A stretch of DNA of 64,000 nt, taken from contig OX326958.1 in NCBI GenBank assembly GCA_946800325.1, positions 15,776,992 to 15,840,991 on the forward strand, given 5' to 3'. Source of the stretch: Luzula sylvatica. Taxonomy: Eukaryota; Streptophyta; Magnoliopsida; Poales; Juncaceae. The translations under genes and the position numbers were made by a program. Positions 20,381-33,761 of this stretch are shown here, one piece after another (within the stretch, counting starts at the first letter, position 1; each line of letters starts with the position of its first letter). Below the pieces are notes generated by a model. The model worked only from the letters and a program-made list of their open reading frames with translations. It did not search any database and was not told the origin of the DNA.

Positions 20381-21760
20381 TCGAAATAACATGTTTTTGA
20401 GATAGTTTGGATCGAATATTTTACTACGTAACTTTTCACCAAATTGTACAAACACTAAGACAATTTTATTTTCGATTCATAGCAATCTTTTTACACTTTG
20501 AGGGAGTTCAAATAACGTGTTTTTAAATCATTTGTATTGTATCTTTTACTACATAAATTTTTACCAAATTTTGAGACAACTAAGAAAGTTTGTTTTTCGA
20601 TTCATAACAATCTTTTAACGCTCAGAGGAGTCCAAATAACGTGTTTTTGAGATGGTTTGGATCGAATCTTTTACTACGTAATTTCTCACCAAATTGTACA
20701 AACACTAAGAAAGTTTGTTTTTCGATTCAAAATAAACATTTAACGCTTTGAGGAGTTCAAATAACGTGTTTTTAGATCATTTTTGCCGTATCTTTTACTA
20801 AATAACATTTCACCAAATTTTACAAACACTAAGAAAGTTTATTTTTCGATTCATATCAATCTTTTAATACTTTCAGGAGTCCAAATAACATGTTTTGAAA
20901 TGATTAGGATCGATTCTTTTACTACTTAACTTTTCACCAAATTGTACAAACACTAAGAAAGTATTTTTTTGTATTCATAACAATCTTTTAACACTCCGAG
21001 GAGTCCAAATAACGTGTTTTTTAGATGGTTTGGATCGAATCTTTTACTACATAAATTTTCACCAAATTGTACAAACACTAAGAAAGTTTTTCTTTTCGAT
21101 TCATAGAAATCTTTTTACGCTTTGAGGTGTTCAAATAACTTGTTCTTAGATTATTTGTATCGTACATTTTTCTACATAACTTTTCACCAAACTTTACAAA
21201 CACTAAGAAAATTTGTTTCTCGTTTCATATCAATCTTTTAATGCTCTCAGGAGTCCGAATAACGTGTTTTGAGATGGTTTGGATCGAATATTTTACTACT
21301 TTACTATTCACCAAATTGTACAAACACTAAGAAAGTTTTATTTTCGATTCATAGAAATCTTTTTACGCTTTGAGGACGTCAAATAACCTGTTTGTAGATC
21401 ATTTGTATCATATCTTTTACTACATAACTTTTCACCAAATTTTACGAAAACTAAGAAAGTTTGTTTTTCGATTCATAACAATCTTTTAAAGCTCTGAGTA
21501 GTCCAAATAACGTGTTTTTGAGATGGTTTGGACCGAATCTTTTACTACGTAACTTCCCACCAAATTGTACAAACACTAAGAATGTTTTATTTTCGATGCG
21601 TAGCAATCTTTTTACGCTTTGAGGAGTTCAAATAACGTGTTTTTAGATCATTTTTATCGTATCTTTTACTACATAACTTTTCACCAAATTTTACAAACAC
21701 TAAGAAAGTTTGTTTAGTACATAAGTTTTTAGAAAGTTTGGACCGAATCTTATCGATTCA
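20381..21760 (+). repeat. diverged array edge: two alternating monomer families
   Basis: About eleven 120-125-bp monomers mostly alternate between two types. Type A contains GAGATGGTTTGGATCGAAT and CCAAATTGTACAAAC. Type B contains TAGATCATTTGTATCGTAT and CCAAATTTTACAAAC. Type A starts near 20,390, 20,645, 20,895, 21,015, 21,260 and 21,515; type B near 20,540, 20,770, 21,140, 21,390 and 21,635. Two A units in a row (20,895 and 21,015) break the alternation. Monomers here differ from each other far more than those in the interior. A scrambled segment at about 21,713-21,760 marks the passage to the homogeneous array. Confidence 0.88.
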
Positions 21761-24700
21761 AAACAAGATTTTAACGCTTTGAGGAGTTCAAATAACATGT
21801 TTTTAGATCATTTGTATCGTATCGTTTAGTACATAAGTTTTCACCAAATTTCACATACACTAAGAAAGTTTGTTTTTCGATTCAAAACAAGATTTTAACG
21901 CTTTGAGGAGTTCAAATAACGTGTTTCTAGATCATTTGTATCGTATCTTTTACTACATAACTTTTCACCAAATTTCACAAACACTAAGAAAGTTTGTTTT
22001 ACGATTCAAAACAAACTTTCAAAGCTTTTAGGACTTCAAATAACGGGTTTTTAGATCATTTGTATCGTATCTTTTACTACATAACTTTTCACCAAATTTC
22101 ACAAACACTAAGAAAGTTTGTTTTTCGATTTCAAAACCAGATTTTAACGGTTTAAGGAGTTCAAATAACGTGTTTTTAGATCATTTCTATCGTATCTTTT
22201 ACGACATCATTTTTCACCAAATTTCACAAACACTAAGAAAGTTTGTTTTTCGATTCAAAACAAGATTTTAACGCTTTGAGGAGTTCAAATAACGTGTTTC
22301 TAGATCATTAGTATCGTATCTTTTACTACATAACTTTTCGCCAAATTTCACAAACACTAAGAAAGTTTGTTTTTCGATTGAAAACAAGATTTTAACGCTT
22401 TGAGGAGGTCAAATAATGCGTTTTTAGATCATTTGTATCGTATCTTTTACTACATAACTTTTAACCAAATTTCACAAACACTAAGAAAGTTTGTTTTTCG
22501 ATTCAAAATAAACATTTAACGCTTTGAGGAGTTCAAATAACGTGTTTTTAGATCACTTGTATCGTATCTTTTACTACATAACTTTTCACCAAATTTCACA
22601 AACACTAAGAAAGTTTGTTTTTCGATTCAAAACAAGATTTTAACGCTTTGAGGAGTTCAAATAACGTGTTTCTAGATCATTTGTATCGTATCTTTTACTA
22701 CATAACTTATCACCAAATTTCACAAACACTAAGAAAGTTTGTTTTTCGATTCAAAACAAGATTTTAACGCTTTGAGGAGTTCAAATAACATGTTTTTAGA
22801 TCATTTGTATCGTATCTTTTAGTACATAACTTTTCACCAAATTTCACATTTGTTTTTCGATTCAAAACAAGATTTTAACGCTTTGAGGAGTTCAAATAAC
22901 ATGTTTTTAGATAATTTGTATTGTATCTTTTAGTACATACCTTTTTACCAAATTTCACAAACACTAAGAAAGTTTGTTTTTCGATTCAAAACAAGATTTT
23001 AACGCTTTGAGGAGTTCAAATAACGTGTTTCTAGATCATTTGTATCGTATCTTTTACTACATAACTTTTCACCAAATTTCACATACATTAAGAAAGTTTG
23101 TTTTTCGATTCAAAACAAACTTTCAACGCTTTTAGGACTTCAAATAACGTGTTTTTAGATCATTTGTATCGTATCTTTTACTACATAAATTTTCACCAAA
23201 TTTCACAAACACTAAGAAAGTTTGTTTTTCGATTCAAAACCAGATTTTAACGCTTTGAGGAGTTCAAATGACGTGTTTTTAGATCATTTGTATCGTATCT
23301 TTTAGTACATAACTTTTCACCAAATTTCACAAACACTAAGAAAGTTTGTTTTTCGATTCAAAACAAGATTTTAACGCTTTGAGGAGTTCAAATAACGTGT
23401 TTTTAGATAATTTGTATCGTATTTTTTAGTACATAACTTTTCACCAAATTTCACAAACACTATGAAAGATTGTTTTTCGATTCAAAACAAGATTTTAACG
23501 CTTTGAGGAGTTCAAATAACGTGTTTTTAGATCATTTCTATCATATCTTTTACTACATAACTTTTCACCAAATTTCACAAACTCTAAGAAAGTTTGTTTT
23601 TCGATTCAAAACAAGATTTTAACGCTTTGAGGAGTTCAAATAACGTGTTTTTAGATCATTTCTATCGTATCTTTTACTACATAACTTTTCACCAAATTTC
23701 ACAAACACTAAGTAAGTTTGTTTTTCGATTCAAAACAAGATTTTAACGCTTTGAGGAGTTCAAATAACGTGTTTCTAGATCATTAGTATCGTATCTTTTA
23801 CAACATAACTTTTCGCCAAATTTCACAAACACTAAGAAAGTTTGTTTTTCGATTCAAAACAAGATTTTAACGCTTTGAGGAGTTCAAATAACGTGTTTTT
23901 AGATCATTTATATCGTATCTTTTACTACATAACTTTTCACCAAATTTCACAAACACCAAGAAAGTTTGTTTTTCTATTCAAAACAAGATTTTTATGCTTT
24001 GAGGTGTTCAAATAACATGTTTTTAGATCATTTGTATCGTATCTTTTAGTACATAACTTTTCACGAAATTTCACAAACACTAAGAAAGTTTGTTTTTCGA
24101 TTCAAAACAAGATTTTAACGCTTTGAGGAGTTCAAATAACGTGTTTCTAGATCATTTGTATCGTATCTTTTACTACATAACTTTTCACCAAATTTCACAA
24201 ACACTAAGAAAGTTTGTTTTTCGATTCAAATCAAGATTTTAACGCCTTGAGGAGTTCAAATAACGTGTTTTTAGATCATTTGTATCGTATTTTTCAGTAC
24301 ATAACTTTTCACCAAATTTCATAAACACTAAGAAAGTTTGTTTTTCGATTCAAAACAAGATTTTAACGCTTTGAGGAGTTCAAATAACATGTTTTTAGAT
24401 CATTTGTATCGTATCGTTTAGTACATAACTTTTCACCAAATTTCATAAACACTAAGAAAGTTTGTTTTTCGATTCAAAACTAGATTTTAACGCTTTGAGG
24501 AGTTCAAATAACGTGTTTCTAGATAATTTGTATCGTATCTTTTACTACATAACTTTTCACCAAATTTCACAAACACTAAGAAAGTTTGTTTTTCGATTCA
24601 AAGCAAACTGTCAACGCTTTTAAGACTTCAAATAACGTGTTTTTAGATCATTCGTATCGTATCTTTTACTACTTAACTTTTCACCAAATTTCACGAACAC

Positions 24701-27700
24701 TAAGAAAGTTTGTTTTTCGATTCAAAACAAGATTTTAACGCTTTGAGCAGTTCAAATAACATGTTTTTAGATCATTTGTATCGTATCTTTTAGTACATAA
24801 CTTTTCACCAAATTTCACAAACACAAAGAAAGTTTGTTTTTCGATTCAAAACATGATTTTAAAGTTTTGAGGAGTTCAAATAACGTGTTTTTAGATCATT
24901 TGCATCGTATCTTTTACTACATAACTTTTCACCAAATTTCACAAACACTAAGAAAGTATGTTTTTCGATTTCCAAACCAGATTTTAACGGTTTGAGGAGT
25001 TCAAATAACGTGTTTTTAGATCATTTCTATCGTATGTTTTACTACATAACTTTTCACCAAATTTCACAAACACTAAGAAAGTTTGTTTTTCGATTCAAAA
25101 CAAGATTTTAACGCTTTGAGGAGTTCAAATAACGTGTTCCTAGATCATTAGTATCGTATCTTTTACTACATAACTTTTCGCCAAATTTCACAAACACTAA
25201 GAAAGTTTGTTTTTCGATTCAAAACCAGATTTTAACGCTTTGAGGAGTTCAAATAACGTGTTTTTAGATCATTTGTATCGTATCTTTTAGTTCAAAACTT
25301 TTCACCAAATTTCACAAACACTAAGAAAGTTTGTTTTTCGATTCAAAACAAGATTTTAACGCTTTGAGGAGTTCAAATAACGTGTTTTTAGATCATTTGT
25401 ATCGTATCTTTTAGTACATAACTTTTCACCAAATTTCAGAAACACTAAGAAAGTTTGTTTTTCGATTCAAAACAAGATTTTAATGCTTTGAGGAGTTCAA
25501 ATAACACGTTTTTAGATCATTTGTATCGTATCTTTTAAGACATAACTTTTCACCAAATTTCACAAATACTAAGAAAGTTTGTTTTTCGATTCAAAACAAG
25601 ATTTTAACGCTTTGAGGAGTTCAAATAACATGTTTTTAGATCATTTGTATAGTATCTTTTAGTACATAACTTTTCACCAAATTTCACGAACACTAAGAAA
25701 GTTTGTTTTTCGATTCAAAACAAACTTTCAACGCTTTGAGGAGTTCAAATAACGTGTTTCTAGATCATTTGTATCGTATCTTTTACTACATAACTTTTCA
25801 CCAAATTTCACAAACACTAAGAAAGTTTGTTTTTCGATTCAAAACAAGATTTTAACGCTTTGAGGAGTTCAGATAACGTGTTTTTAAATCATTTGTATCG
25901 TATCTTTTACTACATAACTTTTCACCAAATTTCACAAAAATAAGAAAGTTTGTTTTTCGATTCAAAACAAGATTTTAACGCTTTGAGGAGTTCAGATAAC
26001 ATGTTTTTAGATCATTCGTATCGTATCTTTTACTACATAACTTTTCACCAAATTTCACGAACACTAAGAAAGTTTGTTTTTCGATTCAAAACAAGATTTT
26101 AACGCTTTGAGGAGTTCAAATAACCTGTTTTTAGATCATTTGTATCGTATCTTTTAGTACATAACTTTTCACCAAATTTGACAAACACAAAGAAAGTTTG
26201 TTTTTCGATTCAAAACATGATTTTAAAGTTTTGAGGAGTTCAAATAACGTGTTTTTAGATCATTTGCATCGTATCTTTTACTACATAACTTTTCACCAAA
26301 TTTCACAAACACTAAGAAAGTATGTTTTTCGATTTCCAAACCAGATTTTAACGGTTTGAGGAGTTCAAATAACGTGTTTTTAGATCATTTCTATCGTATC
26401 TTTTACTACATAACTTTTCACCAAATTTCACAAACACTAAGAAAGTTTGTTTTTCGATTCAAAACAAGATTTTAACGCTTTGAGGAGTTCAAATAACGTG
26501 TTCCTAGATCATTAGTATCGTATCTTTTAATACATAACTTTTCGCCAAATTTCACAAACACTAAGAAAGTTTGTTTTTCGATTCAAAACCAGATTTTAAC
26601 GCTTTGAGGAGTTCAAATAACGTGTTTTTAGATCATTTGTATCGTATCTTTTAGTACAAAACTTTTCACCAAATTTCACAAACACTAAGAAAGTTTGTTT
26701 TTCGATTCAAAACCAGATTTTAACGCTTTGAGGAGTTCAAATAACGTGTTTTTAGATCATTTGTATCGTATCTTTTAGTACATAACTTTTCACCAAATTT
26801 CAGAAACACTAAGAAAGTTTGTTTTTCGATTCAAAACAAGATTTTAACGCTTTGAGGAGTTCAAATAACACGTTTTTAGATCATTTGTATCGTATCTTTT
26901 AGTACATAACTTTTCACCAAATTTCACAAACACTAAGAAAGTTTGTTTTTCGATTCAAAACAAGATTTTAACGCTTTGAGGAGTTCAGATAACATGTTTT
27001 TAGATCATTTGTATCGTATATTTTACTACATAACTTTTCACCAAATTTCACGAACACTAAGAAAGTTTGTTTTTCGATTCAAAACAAGATTTTAACGCTT
27101 TGAGGAGTTCAAATGACGTGTTTTTAGATCATTTGTATCGTATCTTTTAGTACATAACTTTTCACCAAATTTCACAAACACTAAGAAAGTTTGTTTTTCG
27201 ATTCAAAACCAGATTTTAACGCTTTGAGGAGTTCAAATAACGTGTTTTTAGATCATTTGTATCGTATCTTTTAGTACAAAACTTTTCACCAAATTTCACA
27301 AACACTAAGAAAGTTTGTTTTTCGATTCAAAACAAGATTTTAACGCTTTGAGGAGTTCAGATAACGTGTTTTTAGATCATTCGTATCGTATCTTTTACTA
27401 CATAACTTTTCACCAAATTTCACGAACACTAAGAAAGTTTGTTTTTCGATTCAAAACAAGATTTTAACGCTTTGAGGAGTTCAAATAACCTGTTTTTAGA
27501 TCATTTGTATCGTATCTTTTAGTACATAACTTTTCACCAAATTTGACAAACACAAAGAAAGTTTGTTTTTCGATTCAAAACCAGATTTTAACGCTTTGAG
27601 GAGTTCAAATAACGTGTTTTTAGATCATTTGCATCGTATCTTTTACTACATAACTTTTCACCAAATTTCACAAACACTAAGAAAGTATGTTTTTCGATTT

Positions 27701-30700
27701 CCAAACCAGATTTTAACGGTTTGAGGAGTTCAAATAACGTGTTTTTAGATCATTTCTATCGTATCTTTTACTACATAACTTTTCACCAAATTTCACAAAC
27801 ACTAAGAAAGTTTGTTTTTCGATTCAAAACAATATTTTAACGCTTTGAGGAGTTCAAATAACGTGTTCCTAGATCATTAGTATCGTATCTTTTAATACAT
27901 AACTTTTCGCCAAATTTCACAAACACTAAGAAAGTTTGTTTTTCGATTCAAAACCAGATTTTAACGCTTTGAGGAGTTCAAATAACGTGTTTTTAGATCA
28001 TTTGTATCGTATCTTTTAGTACAAAACTTTTCACCAAATTTCACAAACACTAAGAAAGTTTGTTTTTCGATTCAAAACCAGATTTTAACGCTTTGAGGAG
28101 TTCAAATAACGTGTTTTTAGATCATTTGTATCGTATCTTTTAGTACATAACTTTTCACCAAATTTCAGAAACACTAAGAAAGTTTGTTTTTCGATTCAAA
28201 ACAAGATTTTAACGCTTTGAGGAGTTCAAATGACGTGTTTTTAGATCATTTGTATCATATCTTTTAGTACATAACTTTTCACCAAATTTCACAAACACTA
28301 AGAAAGTTTATTTTTCGATTCAAAACCAGATTTTAACGCTTTGAGGAGTTCAAATAACGTGTTTTTAGATCATTTGTATCGTATCTTTTAGTACAAAACT
28401 TTTCACCAAATTTCACAAACACTAAGAAAGTTTGTTTTTCGATTCAAAACCAGATTTTAACGCTTTGAGGAGTTCAGATAACGTGTTTTTAGATCATTTG
28501 TATCGTATCTTTTACTACATAACTTTTCACCAAATTTCACGAACACTAAGAAAGTTTGTTTTTCGATTCAAAACAAGATTTTAACGCTTTGAGGAGTTCA
28601 AATGACGTGTTTTTAGATCATTTGTATCATATCTTTTAGTACATAACTTTTCACCAAATTTCACAAACACTAAGAAAGTTTATTTTTCGATTCAAAACCA
28701 GATTTTAACGCTTTGAGGAGTTCAAATAACGTGTTTTTAGATCATTTGTATCGTATCTTTTAGTACAAAACTTTTCACCAAATTTCACAAACACTAAGAA
28801 AGTTTGTTTTTCGATTCAAAACAAGATTTTAACGCTTTGAGGAGTTCAGATAACGTGTTTTTAGATCATTTGTATCGTATCTTTTACTACATAACTTTTC
28901 ACCAAATTTCACAAAAATAAGAAAGTTTGTTTTTCGTTTCAAAACAAGATTTTAACGCTTTGAGGAGTTCAGATAACATGTTTTTAGATCATTTGTATCG
29001 TATCTTTTACTACATAACTTTTCACCAAATTTCACAAACACTAAGAAAGTTTGTTTTTCGATTCAAAACCAGATTTTAACGCTTTGAGGAGTTCAAATGA
29101 CGTGTTTTTAGATCATTTGTATCGTATCTTTTAGTACATAACTTTTCACCAAATTTCACAAACACTAAGAAAGTTTGTTTTTCGATTCAAAACCAGATTT
29201 TAACGCTTTGAGGAGTTCAAATAACGTGTTTTTAAATCATTTGTATCGTATCTTTTAGTACATAACTTTTCACCAAATTTCACAAACACTAAGAAAGTTT
29301 GTTTTTCGATTCAAAACAAGATTTTAACGCTTTGAGGAGTTCAAATAACACGTTTTTATATCATTTGTATCGTATCTTTTAGTACATAACTTTTCACCAA
29401 ATTTCACAAACACTAAGAAAGTTTGTTTTTCGATTCAAAACAAGATTTTAACGCTTTGAGGAGTTCAAATAACATGTTTTTAGATCATTTGTATAGTATC
29501 TTTTAGTACATAACTTTTCACCAAATTTCAAAAACACAAAGAAAGTTTGTTTTTCGATTCAAAAAAAGATTTTAACGCTTTGAGGAGTTCAAATAACATG
29601 TTTCTAGATCATTTGTATCGTATCTTTTACTACATAACGTTTCACCAAATTTCACAAACACTAAGAAAGTTTGTTTTTCGATTCAAAACAAACTTTCAAC
29701 GCTTTTAGGACTTCAAATAACGTGTTTCTAGATCATTTGTATCGTATCTTTTACTACATAACTTTTCACCAAATTTCACAAACACTAAGAAAGTTTGTTT
29801 TTCGATTCAAAACAAGATTTTAACGCTTTGAGGAGTTCAGATAACGTGTTTTTAGATCATTTGTATCGTATCTTTTACTACATAACTTTTCACCAAATTT
29901 CACAATAATAAGAAAGTTTGTTTTTCGATTCAAAACAAGATTTTAACGCTTTGAGGAGTTCAGATAACATGTTTTTAGATCATTTGTATCGTATCTTTTA
30001 CTACATAACTTTTCACCAAATTTCACGAACACTAAGAAAGTTTGTTTCTCGATTCAAAACAAGATTTTAACGCTTTGAGGAGTTCAAATAACGTGTTTTT
30101 AGATCATTTGTATCGTATCTTTTAGTACATAACTTTTCACCAAATTTCACAAACACTAAGAAAGTTTGTTTTTCGATTCAAAACCAGATTTTAACGCTTT
30201 GAGGAGTTCAAATAACGTGTTTTTAGATCATTTGTATCGTATCTTTTAGTACATAACTTTTCACCAAATTTCACAAACACTAAGAAAGTTTGTTTTTCGA
30301 TTCAAAACAAGATTTTAACGCTTTGAGGAGTTCAAATAACACGTTTTTAGATCATTTGTATCGTATCTTTTAGTACATAACTTTTCACCAAATTTCACAA
30401 ACACTAAGAAAGTTTGTTTTTCGATTCAAAACAAGATTTTAACGCTTTGAGGAGTTCAAATAACATGTTTTTAGATAATTTGTATAGTATCTTTTAGTAC
30501 ATAACTTTTCACCAAATTTCAAAAACACTAAGAAAGTTTGTTTTTCGATTCAAAACAAGATTTTAACGCTTTGAGGAGTTAAAATGACGTGTTTATAGAT
30601 CATTTGTATCGTATCTTTTACTACATAACGTTTCACCAAATTTCACAAACACTAAGAAAGTTTGTTTTTCGATTCAAAACAAACTTTCAACGCTTTTATG

Positions 30701-32964
30701 ACTTCAAATAACGTGTTTTTAGATCATTTGTATCGTATCTTTTACTACATAACTTTTCACCAAATTTCACAAACACTAAGAAAGTTCGTTTTTCGATTCA
30801 AAACAAGATTTTAACGCTTTGAGGAGTTCATATAACGTGTTTCTAGATCATTTGTATCGTATCTTTTACTACATAACTTTTCACAAATTTCACAAACACT
30901 AAGAAAGTTTGTTTTTCGATTCAAAACAAGATTTTAACGCTTTGAGGAGTTCAAATAACGTGTTTTTAGATCATTTGTATCGTATCTTTCAGTACATAAC
31001 TTTTCACCAAATTTCACAAACACTAAGAAAGTTTGTTTTTCTATTCAAAACAAGATTTTAACGCTTTGAGGAGTTCAGATAACGTGTTTTTAGATCATTT
31101 GTATCGTATCTTTTACTACATAACTTTTCACCAAATTTCACAAAAATAAGAAAGTTTGTTTTTCGATTCAAAACAAGATTTTAACGCTTTGAGGAGTTCA
31201 GATAACATGTTTTTAGATCATTCGTATCGTATCTTTTACTACATAACTTTTCACCAAATTTCACGAACACTATGAAAGTTTGTTTTTCGATTCAAAACAA
31301 GATTTTAACGCTTTGAGGAGTTCAAATAACGTGTTTTTAGATCATTTGTATCGTATCTTTTAGTACATAACTTTTCACCAAATTTCACAAACACTAAGAA
31401 AGTTTGTTTTTCGATTCAAAACCAGATTTTAACGCTTTGAGGAGTTCAAATAACGTGTTTTTAGATCATTTGTATCGTATCTTTTAGTACATTAATTTTC
31501 ACCAAATTTCACAAACACTAAGAAAGTTTGTTTTTCGATTCAAAACAAGATTTTAACGCTTTGAGGAGTTCAAATAACACGTTTTTAGATCATTTGTATC
31601 GTATCTTTTAGTACATAACTTTTCACCAAATTTCACAAACACTAAGAAAGTTTGTTTTTCGATTCAAAACAAGATTTTAACGCTTTGAGGAGTTCAAATA
31701 ACATGTTTTTAGATCATTTGTATAGTATCTCTTTTAGTACATAACTTTTCACCAAATTTCAAAAACACTAAGAAAGTTTGTTTTTCGATTCAAAACAAGA
31801 TTTTAACGCTTTGAGGAGTTCAAATAACGTGTTTCTAGATCATTTGTATCGTATCTTTTACTACATAACTTTTCACCAAATTTCACAAACACTAAGAAAA
31901 TTTGTTTTTCGATTCAAAACAAGATTTTAACGCTTTGAGGAGTTCAAATAACGTGTTTCTAGATCATTTGTATCGTATCTTTTACTACATAACTTTTCAC
32001 CAAATTTCACAAACACTAAGAAAGTTTGTTTTTCGATTCAAAACAAGATTTTAACGCTTTGAGGAGTTCAAATAACATGTTTTTAGATCATTTGTATCGT
32101 ATCTTTCAGTACATAACTTTTCACCAAATTTCACAAACACTAAGAAAGTTTGTTTTTCGATTCAAAACAAGATTTTAACGCTTTGAGGAGTTCAAATAAC
32201 GTGTTCCTAGATCAATAGTATCGTATCTTTTACTACATAACTTTTCGCCAAATTTCACAAACACTAAGAAAGTTTGTTTTTCGATTCAAAACCAGATTTT
32301 AACGCTTTGAGGAGTTCAAATAACGTGTTTTTAGATCATTTGTATCGTATCTTTTAGTACATAAATTTTCACCAAATTTCACAAACACTAAGAAAGTTTG
32401 TTTTTCGATTCAAAACCAGATTTTAACGCTTTGAGGAGTTCAAATAACGTGTTTTTAGATCATTTGTATTGTATCTTTTAGTACATAACTTTTCACCAAA
32501 TTTCACAAACACTAAGAAAGTTTGTTTTTCGATTCAAAACAAGATTTTAACGCTTTGAGGAGTTCAAATAACACGTTTTTAGATCATTTGTATCGTATCT
32601 TTTAGTACATAACTTTTCACCAAATTTCACAAACGCTAAGAAAGTTTGTTTTTCGATTCAAAACAAGATTTTAACGCTTTGAGGAGTTCAAATAACATGT
32701 TTTTAGATCATTTGTATAGTATCTTTTAGTACATAACTTTTCACCAAATTTCACAAACACTAAGAAAGTTTGTTTTTCGATTCAAAACAAGATTTTATCG
32801 CTTTGAGGAGTTCAAATAACGTGGTTTTAGATCATTTGTATCGTATCTTTTACTACACAACGTTTCACCAAATTTCACAAACACTAAGAAAGTTTGTTTT
32901 TCGATTCAAAACAAACTTTCAACGCTTTTAGGACTTCAAATAACGTGTTTTTAGATCATTTGTA
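21761..32964 (+). repeat. 124-bp satellite array, proximal block (~90 monomers)
   Basis: Near-identical head-to-tail monomers of 124 bp, measured repeatedly between GATCAT landmarks (for example 25,391 to 25,515). Recognisable stretches in order are TTTTTAGATCATTTGTATCG, TATCTTTTA(C/G)TACATAAC, TTTTCACCAAATTTCACAAA, CACTAAGAAAGTTTG, TTTTTCGATTCAAAACAAG, ATTTTAACGCTTTGAGGAG and TTCAAATAACGTG. Two main subtypes differ at TTTTACTAC versus TTTTAGTAC. An 11-monomer higher-order unit is seen at 24,971, 26,335 and 27,700 (spacing 1,364 and 1,365 bp). A 123-bp variant with CACAAAAATAAG is frequent. There is no open reading frame of 60 codons on either strand. Confidence 0.98.
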
Positions 32965-33373
32965 TGATAAGAGGAAAATAAAGCACCTTTTTGATATCTA
33001 ATTTGGGGATTTTAGCCCTTTTGAATCACAATTTTATATATACAATTGTTCATATTTGAGATAACAAGAATATTTCTTCACTAAGTGTGTTTTATTGCTT
33101 AATTACAGGTTTTAGGTGGAAATTCTCGGCAATCCAAGAGTGTAGTTGCCTTCGTCTCCTCGCGCCGTTAAAATCGATATATCATACCGACCAATTCGGT
33201 ACACGTGTGAAGGAGAAGGCAAATAATCATCAACATAAGAGATTGCACCAAACTCTACTCGAAAACCACTCACACAATTGCCACTCTACAGCCCCACCTA
33301 CCTCACCTACCACCCCCAACTACCCTCAATCCTCTCACCCATCTCTCGGCCAATGGAAAAGCCCCAATGACAC

Positions 33374-33381
33374 TATAAATA
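33374..33381 (+). promoter_or_regulatory. TATA box of the solo LTR
   Basis: TATAAATA, about 410 bp into the LTR and followed within 60 bp by a (TC)n leader. This is the expected place for the U3/R boundary promoter. Confidence 0.6.
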
Positions 33382-33540
33382 AGACCCCAAGGCCTATGGG
33401 CAGAGTTACGCTCCTTGGAGCACTTCTTCCCCCCACTTTCTCTCTCTCTCTCTCCCATTCTCTCTAAGCACTTCCAAGAACTTTCAAGAACCGCTCAAGA
33501 ACCATTCAAGAACTAAATCGAATTCTCAAGTGATTGTTTG

Positions 33541-33761
33541 CCGGACTCGAAGCTTTCTTCATCCGGTGAATCGTCCCGATCAAAGAAAAGTCTAGGAATA
33601 CAATCGGACTCGAAGCTTCCTTCATCCGGTTTTCATCGGGATTGCGAGTGGAGCTTTCTCCATTACCGAACTCGAAGTTTTCTTCATTCGGTAACCCCTC
33701 CTTCCTCGATTTAATCGTGTTCTTTCTTCACTCAAAACGGACTCGAAGCTTTCTTCATCCG
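33541..33761 (+). repeat. four-copy hairpin repeat in the LTR transcribed region
   Basis: The motif CGGACTCGAAGCTTTCTTCA plus TCCGG occurs at 33,541-33,566, 33,604-33,629, 33,663-33,694 and 33,738-33,761, spaced about 60-70 bp. Each copy folds as an outer stem (CCGGA/TCCGG), an asymmetric internal loop (CTC versus A), an inner stem GAAG/CTTC and a four-base loop. Copy 3 has CCGAA paired with TTCGG, a compensated base-pair change, and its outer stem extends to 8 bp. Confidence 0.85.

Noticed and set aside
19426..20455. Long minus-strand proline-rich open frames resembling extensin or cell-wall proteins
   Set aside because: They are translations of poly-C tracts opposite the G-rich minisatellite; frames overlap on several phases and have no signal peptide or extensin motif.
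33087..33467. A 126-residue open frame in the solo LTR
   Set aside because: It crosses the predicted U3 promoter with its TATA box and has no recognised domain; LTRs seldom encode proteins.
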